64,000 nt of DNA from Syntrophorhabdaceae bacterium. GTDB taxonomy: Bacteria > Desulfobacterota > Syntrophorhabdia > Syntrophorhabdales > Syntrophorhabdaceae. Shown here one piece after another: positions 40,578 to 49,886 of this stretch (positions are counted from its first letter, which is position 1; each line of letters begins with the position of its first letter). A program made the position numbers and the translations under genes. Below the pieces are notes generated by a model. It searched no databases and was not told the DNA's origin. It saw only the letters and a program-made list of their open reading frames with translations. The stretch is taken from NCBI GenBank assembly GCA_035541755.1, contig DATKMQ010000176.1, positions 1 to 64,000 on the forward strand, written 5' to 3'.

Positions 40578-41609
40578 TCACTTCTGGTTCGCTTTAAGGA
40601 AATCAAGGCAGAATTTCAGGGCCTCATCCCCGGGCAGTCCCTTGGCCTTCGCATTCTTCAAATAATCGTCGAGAAGAGGTTTTACCCTTTCTGCCCACCG
40701 TGCATCTTCCTCTTTGGAGAGAGCGATAAGCTTGACCCCTTTCTGTTTGGCAAAATCATAACCCTCTTTATCGACCTCATCCCATACGGCACCCTGCTTC
40801 CCCATCCATTCCGCACTTACCTCGTCGAAGATCTTCTGAATGTCCGGAGGCAGGGAGTTCCATTTCGCCTTGTTCATGACGACAAACATACTGGAGGTGT
40901 AGGCAGCGCCAAAATCCTGGGTGGTGTACGCTACGACTTCACCCCACTTCCAACCTTGCATGGCCTCCATGGGGGAGAGCGCCCCATCCACTACACCGGT
41001 TCGGAGCGCATCGTAGGTTTCCCCCATCGTGGTACCCACAGGAGCTCCTCCCAGTGCCGTGACGATCTTTGCCGCGAGCCCTGTGGCCCTGATCTTCTTG
41101 CCTTTCAAATCGTCAAGCTTTGCAATGGGCATTTTTGAGTGGAGGATGCCGGGACCATGCGCATGGAGAAAAAGTACCTTTGTCTCGTCGAGTTCTTTTG
41201 GTTTGAACTTAGCATAGAAAGCATTTACGAGGTGCGTGGCCTGGGTGCCTGATTTATATCCCAACGGGAGATCGATAACCTCCATCAGGGGAAATTTTCC
41301 CATGGTGTATGCGAAGACACTCTCGCCGATATCGGCAATGCCCTTCACGACATTGTCGTAAGTCTGGGCAGCCGGCGTTAAAACGCCGTTGGGAAAATAG
41401 GTGATTTTCACCCTACCGTTGGTTCTCTTCTCTATCTCCTTGCACCACTGTTCGGCAAGTACGCTGTTCTTGTGTGGAGCGGGGAAGAAGTTCGAGTAGT
41501 TCAACGTGATCACCTTCTGCTGGGCTGAAGAAACTACGGGAAGCATGACGAGACAGATTGCGAGAACAAAGGCCGTCACCATGAAACTTACAATAGATCT
41601 TCTTTTCAT
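40578..41609 (-). CDS. dctP: TRAP transporter solute-binding protein DctP
   Basis: The 343-residue protein has a signal peptide (MKRRSIVSFMV, hydrophobic core, VVSSAQQK) and the DctP fold: ITLNYSNFFPAPHKNSVLAEQWCKEIEKRTNGRV, ADIGESVFAYTMGKFPLMEV, and LKGKKIRATGLAA, where the conserved Arg binds the carboxylate of the ligand. SLPPDIQKIFDEVSAEW is a common late motif. It captures an organic acid in the periplasm for DctQM. Flanked by two inverted repeats (41631-41651 and 40543-40569). The ligand is unknown; operon context suggests a hydroxy- or aromatic acid. Confidence 0.95.
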   Translation of the reverse strand: MKRRSIVSFMVTAFVLAICLVMLPVVSSAQQKVITLNYSNFFPAPHKNSVLAEQWCKEIEKRTNGRVKITYFPNGVLTPAAQTYDNVVKGIADIGESVFAYTMGKFPLMEVIDLPLGYKSGTQATHLVNAFYAKFKPKELDETKVLFLHAHGPGILHSKMPIAKLDDLKGKKIRATGLAAKIVTALGGAPVGTTMGETYDALRTGVVDGALSPMEAMQGWKWGEVVAYTTQDFGAAYTSSMFVVMNKAKWNSLPPDIQKIFDEVSAEWMGKQGAVWDEVDKEGYDFAKQKGVKLIALSKEEDARWAERVKPLLDDYLKNAKAKGLPGDEALKFCLDFLKANQK

Positions 41610-41630
41610 AAAACCCTCCTTGATCTTTTA

Positions 41631-41651
41631 TACATTACATGAAGTAATGTA
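41631..41651 (-). promoter_or_regulatory. 8-bp palindrome in front of dctP
   Basis: TACATTAC and GTAATGTA are exact inverted copies around ATGAA, 22-42 bases before the dctP ATG. It could be an operator or a 5' mRNA stem-loop in the dctM-dctP spacer. Confidence 0.5.
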
Positions 41652-41709
41652 ACCCTGCTCTACTGCTACAACCTTTTCTCTTCACCATACGGGTCTCACC
41701 TCTCCCGCC

Positions 41710-43026
41710 TTATGCGTGCGGGCCCATAGGCATCAGAAGCCCGGGAAGCCAGGTCGCCAATCCAGGAAATATAAAGAGGAGGATTGCTGCGACCACAAGA
41801 CTGATGAGAAAAGGATACACACCGCTATAGATCACGCCAAATGGGACTTTAGTAATCTGTTTTACCACAAAGACGTTGATCGCAACGGGAGGAATCACAA
41901 CGCCTACCATAACGGTAATACCGATCATCATGCCGAACCAGAGCGGATTATACCCGAGCTTCTCAATGGCCGGATAAAAGATCGGCGTCGCGAGAATCAT
42001 AAAGGCGAGGTCGTCGATGAAGGACCCTCCGATTTCATAGATGAACGCGATAAAAATCATTATGACCCAGGGAGCAAAGGGAAGTCCCACGATCCAATCA
42101 GCAGCGATCATAGGTATTTTGGTTACGGCGATAAAATGGCCGAGTACCGTCGAGCCCGCAATGAGCATCATAACCATACAGGCCGTTCTCAGCGATTCTA
42201 TAACCGCTTTCCAGAATGCTTTGAGATTTAGATCTCTTTTCGCGAAGGTGAGAACTAAAACGAGAAAGGTCCCCACACTGCCCGCTTCCGTGGGGGTGAA
42301 GAAGCCGCCCAGAATACCGCCGATAACGAGCAGGAATATGAATATCACCCATATGACTTCGGGCAAGGATTTGAATCTCTCCGCCCACGTGTACTGTGAG
42401 CCTTTCGGTGCAACTTCCGGATACATCTTGCACCAGGCGTAGATTATAAGGATAAAGAAGAAGGCCACGAGCAGACCGGGCACAATACCCGCGAGAAAGA
42501 GCCTGCCGATTGACTGGTCCGTGATGACACCGAAGATGATCAGGGTAACGCTTGGCGGCAGAAGTATGCCAAGCGTACCTACGGACGCAACGATCCCTGT
42601 GGAGAGTTTTTTTGCATAACCGTATCGGTCCATCTCGGGGATCGCCACGCTCGCAAAAGTGGCCGCTGTGGCCGGAGACGATCCGCAGATGGACTTGAAG
42701 GCTGTGGCCCCTGCCACCGTGGCCATTGCAAGTCCGCCGGGAACGTGCCCCATGAATTTATTCGTTGCATCGAAGAGTCGCTTGGCAATCCCAGAATTAA
42801 AGGCAACTTGACCCATGAGAACGAAGAGGGGGATAACGGTGAAGCTGTAGGTGTCAAGAACGTCGAAGAAGTCTTTGGCCAAAAGATTCAGTGAGGCCTG
42901 CCATGATATGAGATACCCGAACCCCAGGAATCCGATAAGGATCATGGCGAATCCAAGCTCTATGCCAGTTAGGAAGAGAATCAGTACTAATCCCAATGCG
43001 ATAATGCCTACGGTCACCTCATTCAT
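41710..43026 (-). CDS. dctM: TRAP transporter large permease DctM
   Basis: The 438-residue membrane protein has 11 or 12 hydrophobic segments and DctM marks: TYSFTVIPLFVLMGQVAFNSGIA, GATAFKSICGSSPATAATFASVAIPEM, GTLGILLPPSVTLIIFGVIT, GGFFTPTEAGSVGTF and the late VMVGVVIPPVAINVFVV. It uses a Na+ gradient to take up the acid delivered by DctP. I start at MNEVTVG (43026), with GGAGGCGA before it; this ATG overlaps the dctQ stop. Confidence 0.95.
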   Translation of the reverse strand: MNEVTVGIIALGLVLILFLTGIELGFAMILIGFLGFGYLISWQASLNLLAKDFFDVLDTYSFTVIPLFVLMGQVAFNSGIAKRLFDATNKFMGHVPGGLAMATVAGATAFKSICGSSPATAATFASVAIPEMDRYGYAKKLSTGIVASVGTLGILLPPSVTLIIFGVITDQSIGRLFLAGIVPGLLVAFFFILIIYAWCKMYPEVAPKGSQYTWAERFKSLPEVIWVIFIFLLVIGGILGGFFTPTEAGSVGTFLVLVLTFAKRDLNLKAFWKAVIESLRTACMVMMLIAGSTVLGHFIAVTKIPMIAADWIVGLPFAPWVIMIFIAFIYEIGGSFIDDLAFMILATPIFYPAIEKLGYNPLWFGMMIGITVMVGVVIPPVAINVFVVKQITKVPFGVIYSGVYPFLISLVVAAILLFIFPGLATWLPGLLMPMGPHA

Positions 43027-43513
43027 AGTCGCCTCCGATAATCTTGAGAACATCGCCGATCAACACCAGGAACTCAATGAAACAGCAGACACCCAGGCCG
43101 TAGGCGACGGGATAAAACGGAAGCTGCCGGGTGAGGGTAACTTCGCCGGACTTGTAAAGTTCCCCCGCATAGAGGAAAAGATTATACCCGATAAGCACGA
43201 AGAGCGCGAGACTGAACACCCTCGTGGTGATGTTGAAAACTGCCCTGCCTGCAGGACTAAACCGCTGGTAAAAGAAATCTACGAAGATATGGCCTCTTAG
43301 CCATGAAGTGATAGGGATTGCAAACCCGATCACCACCGCCCCACCGAGGCCGACAATTTCATATGTCCCCACAATGGGATGGCCGAAACGCCTGAGAATA
43401 ACGTCTGCGACGGTGAGGAGCATGATAAAGACCAGGGCTACGCCCCCGACCACCTGTAACGCCTTGCTCAGTTTCTCGATGATTCCCAGATATCCCCTCG
43501 AAATGCCTTCCAT
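43019..43513 (-). CDS. dctQ: TRAP transporter small permease DctQ
   Basis: The 164-residue protein has four hydrophobic segments and DctQ marks: GVALVFIMLLTVADVILRRFGHPIVGTYEIVG and SWLRGHIFVDFFYQRFSPAGR. It is the small membrane subunit that pairs with DctM. AAGGGGG lies before the ATG. It begins the transporter part of the block, some 400 bases downstream of the second ligase gene, behind the tandem repeat. Confidence 0.93.
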   Translation of the reverse strand: MEGISRGYLGIIEKLSKALQVVGGVALVFIMLLTVADVILRRFGHPIVGTYEIVGLGGAVVIGFAIPITSWLRGHIFVDFFYQRFSPAGRAVFNITTRVFSLALFVLIGYNLFLYAGELYKSGEVTLTRQLPFYPVAYGLGVCCFIEFLVLIGDVLKIIGGDYE

Positions 43514-43683
43514 AGAACCCCCTTAAAAAGTTTTGGCAACTGATCTTGCGCAATGAAATGGTCACACCGCTGCTCAACCATTTCGGCGCCCCAATCATTC
43601 TTCTCTTAACTAATGCATTATCTTCTATCTTCCTTTCTCAGGAGAGAACTAAACTCCCTGCTTTTCTGTTCCACCGCCATCCG

Positions 43684-43960
43684 CACGTCGCCCCCTCCAC
43701 CAGCAGAAGCTCGCACCCGCAAGCGGGTACCCGGCCTCCCCTTCTCGCTCCCTTCGGGAGCTACAATCCGGGTCGTTCCACTTACGTATGGTCCTTCCAC
43801 ATACCGTATTTCTCTCGCAACAACTATTCCAGGGACTCACGTCGCCCCCTCCACCAGCAGAAGCTGTCGGAGCCTCCCCTTCTCGCTCCCTTCGGGAGCT
43901 ACAATCCGGGTCGTTCCACTTACGTATGGTCCTTCCACATACCGTATTTCTCTCGCAACA
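43684..43960. repeat. Tandem duplication spanning the 3' end of the acyl-CoA ligase gene
   Basis: Two copies, 43684-43822 and 43838-43960, begin with CACGTCGCCCCCTCCACCAG and end at TCTCGCAACA; offset 154 bases. They are nearly identical but for an internal replacement: copy 1 has a CACCCGCAAGCGGGTA hairpin insert, copy 2 a short GTCGGA. Each holds a hairpin GCTCCC-TTC-GGGAGC. Copy 2 includes the last 13 codons and the stop of the ligase gene (43920 onward), so the CDS tail is duplicated as a non-coding stump in copy 1 at about 43780-43822. Confidence 0.88.
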
Positions 43961-45527
43961 TTCTGTGGAGGATCTTGCCGGCACCGGATCTAGGCATTTC
44001 TTCGTCTTTGATGAAGATGACGTTCTTTGGCACCTTGAATCCGGCGATCTTGCCCTTGCAGTGCGCAGAAATCTCCTCCGGCGTGGCTGTCTGTCCTTCA
44101 TGGAGCACCACAATTGCGGTTACCTGCTCTCCCCACTTCTCATGAGGCACACCGATGACCGCCACGTCTTTGACTTTGGGATAGCTACCCAGGCAATTCT
44201 CCACCTCGGAGGGGAAGATGTTCTCACCACCGGAGATGATCATGTTTGCTTTTCTGTCTACAAGGTACACATATCCTTCTTCGTCTTTATATCCCATGTC
44301 GCCGGCGCTGAAATAGTCGCCCTTCATGGCAGCGGCTGTCTTCTCGGGGTCCTTCCAATACGCCTCGAACAGCATGGCACTGCTCGAATAGAGTTCCCCG
44401 ACCACGTTCGGTTGAGTGACAAGATGTCCTTCTTCATCATAGAAACGTATGAGGTCCGTGCCGATCACTTCGCGCCCGCAGGAGCCAAGTTTGGTAAGCT
44501 GTTCATGCGGCTTGAGTACGGTGACAATGCCGGCTTCGGTGGAACCGTAGGCCTCATAGAGCTCCGAGTTGGGAAACATCTTGAGCACGCCAAGCTTGGT
44601 GTCTCGTCGGGCCGGGGCTGAAGAAATAAGGAGTTTCTTCACCGATGAGAGGTCGTATTTCTTCTTCACGTCATCGGGGAGCGCCAGCATCATGATGTAG
44701 TGGGTAGGCACGAGCGACGTGAAGGTGACCTGTAAGTCCTGAAAGGTCTTGAGCAGGTTTTCGGGATTGAAGCTCACCATGTTGTATGGCGCCACACATC
44801 CGCCCACCCACGTCACGACATAGGAGTAGAACAGGGAGTTGACGTGACAGCAGGGCATAACGAGAAGGTTACAATCGTCAAAATTAAACTGGTGGTCATA
44901 GATCATAATAAAATACTGCGCGAAGAGGTTGGCATGGCTCTTCATCACGCCTTTGGGTTTACCCGTCGTGCCTCCCGTGTACATGATGACCCAGATATCG
45001 TCAGGGTCCACGGTTGCCGGGGGCTCTTCGGGGCTCGCCTGAGAAATCGCCTCCTCGTAGGGGATGAAGCCGGGATAGGTCTCATTGCCTATGGCAAAAG
45101 AGATATAGTGTTCGACGGTAGGGATGTTCTTGCGCATGCCGTTCACCTGGTTGATCCAGGGAAATTCCTTGCCATCGGCTCCGTCCTTACCGCCCTGCAC
45201 GATGAAAACCTTGCATTCGCTGTGGTTGATGTTGTACTCCATCTCCACGGCCGAGAGACGGAACATAAGGGGTACGCAGATGAACCCTCCCTTGGCCGCG
45301 GCAGTGTATATCTCCATCCATTCGACGCAGTTATAAGCGAGCACTGCGAACCGATCTCCCTTTTTCAATCCAAGTTTTGTGAGCGCATTGGCAAGCCGAC
45401 AGGAGCGGTCATTCCACTCTTTGAAGGTGTATGATTTGTAGAGGTCCTTGATGCCTACCTTGTTCGGCCATTTGAAGGCGTTGACCCTCGCTATATCTTT
45501 CGCTGTCATCCAGTGACCGTTCTTCAT
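43920..45527 (-). CDS. AMP-forming acyl-CoA synthetase (second of the block)
   Basis: The 535-residue protein belongs to the ANL family. Seen are IMYTGGTTGKPKGVMKSH (P-loop, about residues 186-203), LYEAYGSTEAGIVTV, YFSAGDMGYKDEEGYVYLVDRKANMIISGGENIFPSEVE, and the catalytic Lys in MPRSGAGKILHRML. It activates a carboxylic acid with ATP and CoA. AAGGAGGG precedes the ATG; the CCG protein gene ends 23 bases upstream. The last 13 codons lie in a tandem repeat. The acid may be aryl-acetate or a related aromatic acid given iorAB, but sequence alone does not tell. Confidence 0.93.
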   Translation of the reverse strand: MKNGHWMTAKDIARVNAFKWPNKVGIKDLYKSYTFKEWNDRSCRLANALTKLGLKKGDRFAVLAYNCVEWMEIYTAAAKGGFICVPLMFRLSAVEMEYNINHSECKVFIVQGGKDGADGKEFPWINQVNGMRKNIPTVEHYISFAIGNETYPGFIPYEEAISQASPEEPPATVDPDDIWVIMYTGGTTGKPKGVMKSHANLFAQYFIMIYDHQFNFDDCNLLVMPCCHVNSLFYSYVVTWVGGCVAPYNMVSFNPENLLKTFQDLQVTFTSLVPTHYIMMLALPDDVKKKYDLSSVKKLLISSAPARRDTKLGVLKMFPNSELYEAYGSTEAGIVTVLKPHEQLTKLGSCGREVIGTDLIRFYDEEGHLVTQPNVVGELYSSSAMLFEAYWKDPEKTAAAMKGDYFSAGDMGYKDEEGYVYLVDRKANMIISGGENIFPSEVENCLGSYPKVKDVAVIGVPHEKWGEQVTAIVVLHEGQTATPEEISAHCKGKIAGFKVPKNVIFIKDEEMPRSGAGKILHRMLREKYGMWKDHT

Positions 45528-45550
45528 GGGACCCTCCTTATAAGGTTTTT

Positions 45551-46813
45551 TTATTCGACGAGCTCCAGCAGGTGATAGACCTTCTGGGGCATCTTATTGG
45601 ACAGCACGTTATCGATGAGATTGATCATGCAGCCCGGGCATGCCGTAACCACGATATCCGCTTTGGTCGATTGTATCCCATCCATCTTCTTTGAAGCGAT
45701 CTTCTTGGAGAGATCGTAGTGATAAACACTGAAAGAGCCTCCCATGCCGCAGCACATATCCGCGTTAGGCATCTCCACGTAGGTAAGTCCCTTCAACGCC
45801 TTGAGGATCGAGCGCGGCTCATCCTTGATGTTCTGGTATCGGACAAGGTGGCAGGGATCGTGCCATGTTGCGGTCTTGCCCTCAAATTCCTTGCGCAAAG
45901 TGAAAGACTCCGGGGGGACTTTCAAAACATTAATGACAAACTCGGTGGCGTCTTTGACCTTCTTTCCAAATTCCTCGTAGAGGCGCCTCTGCTCCTCCGT
46001 ATCGGGAAGGTACTTGACGTAATCTTTGAGCGTGGAGGAGCAGGTGCCACAGGCGGTGACAATATAGTCCACGTCCTTGAAGGCTTCAATGTTTTTTTCG
46101 GCAAGGAGCCTGCCCGTCTCGAAATCGCCCGAGAAGTAGATGGCCGCGCCGCAACAGTTCTGGGCCTCAGGTATTCTAACCTCGACGCCGTGTTTGGTGA
46201 GCACGTCGATGAGTTTGAACCCGAGCTCAGGATAGATGAAGTCTGTGGCGCAGCCCATGAAGAAACCCACCTTCATTTTCGGGGTCTCTTTCGGCTTATA
46301 GACAGGCTTCACCTGATCGCGCAGGAACTTCTTGGCGAGGTGCGGGATGTTCCGCTTATGACCTAATGCCTTCAAGAAGTCGGGAAGGTGGCGGATATTC
46401 CCTTCGGTCTTGGGTAAAAGCCACTGGAAGGCTGCGGCGAGTTTGACCAGACGTCCGAAAAGGTTTCGATTTGCCATGATCTTCCGGAAGAGGACATTTT
46501 TGATGAGGCCCAGGCCCTTTTTTCTGACCATCTCGGCGCGGGCAGCCACGACAACCCGATCGATCTGGGTCTTGGAAGGACAGTTGGCCACGCAGCGTTT
46601 GCAGAGCAGACACTTGCCGATGATCTCGCCCAATTCAGGCGTGAACTCCTGGGCACCGGCTAAAGCCTGTTTCACCAGATAGTTCTTACCGCGGGCAACC
46701 GAGGTCTCCGTCCTCTCTTCCTGGTACACGGGACAGAAAAAGCTGCAGAAGCCGCACTTCATACACTGGTCTGCATAGGAAGAGATTTTTGCGAGTTCTT
46801 TCAAATCATTCAT
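45551..46813 (-). CDS. CCG-type iron-sulfur protein (GlcF / HdrD-like)
   Basis: The 420-residue protein has two N-terminal [4Fe-4S] motifs, CMKCGFCSFFCP (about 17-28) and CLLCKRCVANCP (about 68-79), and two CCG domains: NCCGAAIYFSGDFETG with an upstream MGCATDF, and DMCCGMGGSFSVYHY with CPGCM. This is the electron-accepting subunit of glycolate/lactate-type dehydrogenases and relatives of heterodisulfide reductase HdrD. It overlaps nothing but lies 13 bases after the FAD subunit gene, its sure partner. Electrons probably go to quinone or an electron-transfer chain at the membrane. Confidence 0.93.
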   Translation of the reverse strand: MNDLKELAKISSYADQCMKCGFCSFFCPVYQEERTETSVARGKNYLVKQALAGAQEFTPELGEIIGKCLLCKRCVANCPSKTQIDRVVVAARAEMVRKKGLGLIKNVLFRKIMANRNLFGRLVKLAAAFQWLLPKTEGNIRHLPDFLKALGHKRNIPHLAKKFLRDQVKPVYKPKETPKMKVGFFMGCATDFIYPELGFKLIDVLTKHGVEVRIPEAQNCCGAAIYFSGDFETGRLLAEKNIEAFKDVDYIVTACGTCSSTLKDYVKYLPDTEEQRRLYEEFGKKVKDATEFVINVLKVPPESFTLRKEFEGKTATWHDPCHLVRYQNIKDEPRSILKALKGLTYVEMPNADMCCGMGGSFSVYHYDLSKKIASKKMDGIQSTKADIVVTACPGCMINLIDNVLSNKMPQKVYHLLELVE

Positions 46814-46826
46814 AACGACTCCTCTT

Positions 46827-48206
46827 CTAGTCCCAGATTTTGCCGGGGTTCATAATGTTCGCCGGATCAAGGAGCGATTTGATGCTCTTCATCATATCGA
46901 CCACCACCGGCTCAACAGCGCGGCGGAAGAATTTCTGCTTCTCCAGGCCGATACCGTGCTCGCCGGATATGACGCCGCCCAGCTCCATGGTAGCCTCGAA
47001 GATCCCATCCATGGCCTTGACGGCCCTTTCGTAATGATCCTTGTTCTTGATGTCGGTTAAGATAGCTGGGTGAAGATTGCCGTCTCCGGCGTGCCCCAGT
47101 ACCACAATCTCGACATTGTATTTCTTGGCAAGCTCTTTACAGATCTTCATGAGGTCCGGGATCTTGTTTCTCGGGACCGCCACGTCCTCAGCCATGACCG
47201 TGGGAGACTTACCATATACGGCGGCAAAGCCGGCGCGACGGGCGAGCCAGTATTTATTGGCTTCGTCAACTGTCTCGGCAACGCGGACATCCTTGGCTCC
47301 GTACTGCTTGGCGATACTGCTCACCTTCTCGGTCTCCTTTTCAACAGCTTCGGGAATACCATCCACCTCGAAGAGAAGAATGGCATCTGCGTCCTTAGGC
47401 AGGCCAATGGGCATCATCTCTTCGATGCGGTTAATAACCCAGTTGTCCACGAACTCGATCTTGCCCGGCACAACCCCTTTTTCGAGGATCCGGAAGACCG
47501 TCTCACCGGCGAGCGTCATGTCGTCGTAAACAGCAACGATAGTCTTTCTTGCCTGGGGCAGCGGATTCAGCTTGAGCTCGGCTTTGGTGATAACGCCCAA
47601 CGTGCCTTCCGAGCTGATAAAGATGTGGAGGAGATCGTAGCCCACCACGTTCTTGAGAGTGCGGCCCCCGAGGTGAGCGATCTCACCCGTAGGCAACACC
47701 ACTTCGACACCCAGGATATACTGCTTAGTGACCCCATACTTGACGCAGGCCGGACCGCCGGCATTCTCCGATATAATGCCTCCCAGGGTGGCGCCTAAAA
47801 AGCTCTGGGGATCAGGAGGGAAGAAAAGGCCATCCTTGGCAAGCCTCATGTTCAGGTCCTGGAGCACCACCCCCGGTTCCACGGTGGCGGTCAGGTTCTC
47901 TTTGTCGATCTTGAGGATCGTGTTCATCCTCGTCATGGTGAGGACGATACCCCCCTGAATGGGCACGGATCCGCCACTCACGTTGGTGCCTCCTCCGCGC
48001 GGTGTCACCGGTATTTTGTCGCGGTTGGCGATCTTTATGATCTTCGAGACCTCCTCCGTGCTTTTTGGGAATACCACCACATCGGGCTCATGAATCCAGC
48101 TGGTTGTTCCGTCGTAGGAATAGGCCTTCAAGGACTCCGGAGTAGTAAGGACGTTGTCCTTGCCCACGATTGCGGTGAGTTCTGATAGTACAGATTGGTT
48201 GAGCAT
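46827..48206 (-). CDS. FAD-linked 2-hydroxy-acid dehydrogenase (GlcD-like)
   Basis: The 459-residue protein has the PCMH FAD domain: PDVVVFPKSTEEVSKIIKIAN, VTPRGGGTNVSGGSVP, then GGIISENAGGPACVKYGVT, and the C-terminal FAD-oxidase domain ending VVISGEHGIGLEKQKFFRRAV (typically SGEHGIG) and LLDPANIMNPGKIW. Family members oxidise glycolate, D-lactate or other 2-hydroxy acids to 2-oxo acids. Paired with the CCG protein. Given iorAB, aryl-lactates are a fitting substrate, but D-lactate cannot be excluded. Confidence 0.94.
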   Translation of the reverse strand: MLNQSVLSELTAIVGKDNVLTTPESLKAYSYDGTTSWIHEPDVVVFPKSTEEVSKIIKIANRDKIPVTPRGGGTNVSGGSVPIQGGIVLTMTRMNTILKIDKENLTATVEPGVVLQDLNMRLAKDGLFFPPDPQSFLGATLGGIISENAGGPACVKYGVTKQYILGVEVVLPTGEIAHLGGRTLKNVVGYDLLHIFISSEGTLGVITKAELKLNPLPQARKTIVAVYDDMTLAGETVFRILEKGVVPGKIEFVDNWVINRIEEMMPIGLPKDADAILLFEVDGIPEAVEKETEKVSSIAKQYGAKDVRVAETVDEANKYWLARRAGFAAVYGKSPTVMAEDVAVPRNKIPDLMKICKELAKKYNVEIVVLGHAGDGNLHPAILTDIKNKDHYERAVKAMDGIFEATMELGGVISGEHGIGLEKQKFFRRAVEPVVVDMMKSIKSLLDPANIMNPGKIWD

Positions 48207-48332
48207 TTAGGACCCCCGTTTCTTTAGTGTCGGATATGTTTCCTGCGCCCGCTTATTCAGGACACGGTAACATACCATGTTTGGATAGCTTCTTCCTATA
48301 TGGAAGAAATCGACGCGCCGCTTCAGCATGTT

Positions 48333-49886
48333 TCATGATCCCTTGGCATACTTTTCCCGTAATTTTGGTTTCTCTATTTTACCGGTCGGATTCCTCGGTA
48401 CCTGGTCGAAGATGATACGATACGGCCGTTTGTAGCGGGGCAGATTCTGGTCACAGTAGGCGCGAATTTCCTCCTCGGTCAGCGTCTCTCCTTCTAACGG
48501 GGCGATGACCGCGCAGGCCACTTCTACCAAGCGTTCGTGAGGAATTCCGATAACTGCCACATCGTGCACCTTCGGATGTTTTAGAATGACCTCTTCCACC
48601 TCGACCGGATAGATATTCTCTCCCCCGCTGATGATAAGGTCCTTCTTTCTATCCACGAGGTAGATGAACCCCTCTTCGTCAACCCTGCCCAGATCGCCCG
48701 TATGCAGCCAACCGTCTTTCACGATCGAAGCGGTCAATTCCGGATTCTTGTAATACGCCTTCATGACACCGGCGCCCTTCAACACCACTTCCCCCACCTC
48801 TCCCTGCTTTACGTCTTCTCCTTTCTCGTTTACGATCTTTCCGTCCCACATGATCGCAGGTTTACCGATAGCGCCGACCTTTCTCTCGTTCTCCATCCCC
48901 AGATGAATGGGGCCAGGTCCCATGCTCTCACTCAAGCCGTAATTTGTATCGTACTCCATCTGAGGAAAATAGGCCTTGAGACGTTTGACCAGACTCGGAG
49001 GGATGGGCTGAGCCCCCATGTGGGTCAAGCGCCAGGAACCCAAATCGTAGTCCTTGATCTTGAGTTCTCCCTTGTCAAAAGCCTCGAGCAGATCCATGGC
49101 CCAAGGCACAAGCAAGAACACAACCGATATGCGTTCTTTCGCTATCGTCTCCACCATGAAACGGGGGCTAATCTGCTCGGTCAAAAGCACACTGCAGCCG
49201 CCCGCCGCGATCATTCCAAACATATGTCCGATGGCCACGTGATACATCGGAGGCATCATAAGAAAGTGGTCTTCATGTTTCAGGTTGTGGTTCGTGGCTT
49301 CGGTAATGGCGGTGCACATGATGCTCTTCTGTTGTATGAGCACCGGTTTTGGGGTTCCCGTGGTGCCGGACGTAAAATAAAGGGCGCACTCGTCTTCGTC
49401 CTCCAAGGCCACATTCGACGAGCCGTAAGAGCCGCTTTTCAAGACATCCTCCATAGCCTCCATCCCGCTCGCCCCTTCCGCCCCGATGCAGACATAGAAC
49501 TTCACGGAAGAGAGTTCGCCACGGAGGTTTCCTATTCGTCCCGCATATTCCTCGTCGAAGAAAAAACCCACCGGTTCCGCCGTTTTCGCGCAAAACCGGA
49601 TATCATCGTCAGTAAACCGGAAGTTAAGCGGCGTTGCCCACGCGCCTGTCTTCAGGATGGCGAAGTATACCTCGAGCCATCTTGCCGAATTCTTTCCAAG
49701 AAGGAAAACCTTGTCTCCCTTCCGAACCCCCTTCTTTAAAAGGCCGCTGGCAAGCCTGCTCGTCCTCTCTTCAAAGTCCGCCCAGCGAATCTCCTCCCTC
49801 GTGCCCGATACCGGTTTCACCTCTACGATCACAGGATCTTTCGGATATATGCGGGCTTGTTTTGCCACAATATCAATAATATTCAT
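48333..49886 (-). CDS. AMP-forming acyl-CoA synthetase (first of the block)
   Basis: The 517-residue ANL protein has CALYFTSGTTGTPKPVLIQQ (P-loop), DTNYGLSESMGPGPIHLG, GWLHTGDLGRVDEEGFIYLVDRKKDLIISGGENIYPVEVE and the catalytic Lys in NPTGKIEKPKL. The P-loop has Pro-Val in place of the usual Lys-Gly-Val, a variation. GGAGGTATGGC precedes the ATG. It is the first gene of the minus-strand block, and its upstream region (49887-50136) holds a TetR-like dyad. A duplicate role to the ligase at 43920 with a different substrate is likely. Confidence 0.93.
   Translation of the reverse strand: MNIIDIVAKQARIYPKDPVIVEVKPVSGTREEIRWADFEERTSRLASGLLKKGVRKGDKVFLLGKNSARWLEVYFAILKTGAWATPLNFRFTDDDIRFCAKTAEPVGFFFDEEYAGRIGNLRGELSSVKFYVCIGAEGASGMEAMEDVLKSGSYGSSNVALEDEDECALYFTSGTTGTPKPVLIQQKSIMCTAITEATNHNLKHEDHFLMMPPMYHVAIGHMFGMIAAGGCSVLLTEQISPRFMVETIAKERISVVFLLVPWAMDLLEAFDKGELKIKDYDLGSWRLTHMGAQPIPPSLVKRLKAYFPQMEYDTNYGLSESMGPGPIHLGMENERKVGAIGKPAIMWDGKIVNEKGEDVKQGEVGEVVLKGAGVMKAYYKNPELTASIVKDGWLHTGDLGRVDEEGFIYLVDRKKDLIISGGENIYPVEVEEVILKHPKVHDVAVIGIPHERLVEVACAVIAPLEGETLTEEEIRAYCDQNLPRYKRPYRIIFDQVPRNPTGKIEKPKLREKYAKGS

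Noticed and set aside
43546-44145. A 199-codon plus frame with an internal repeated peptide (LLAPFGSYNPGRSTYVWS)
   Set aside because: The peptide repeat comes only from the DNA tandem duplication, and the frame runs antisense into the ligase gene.
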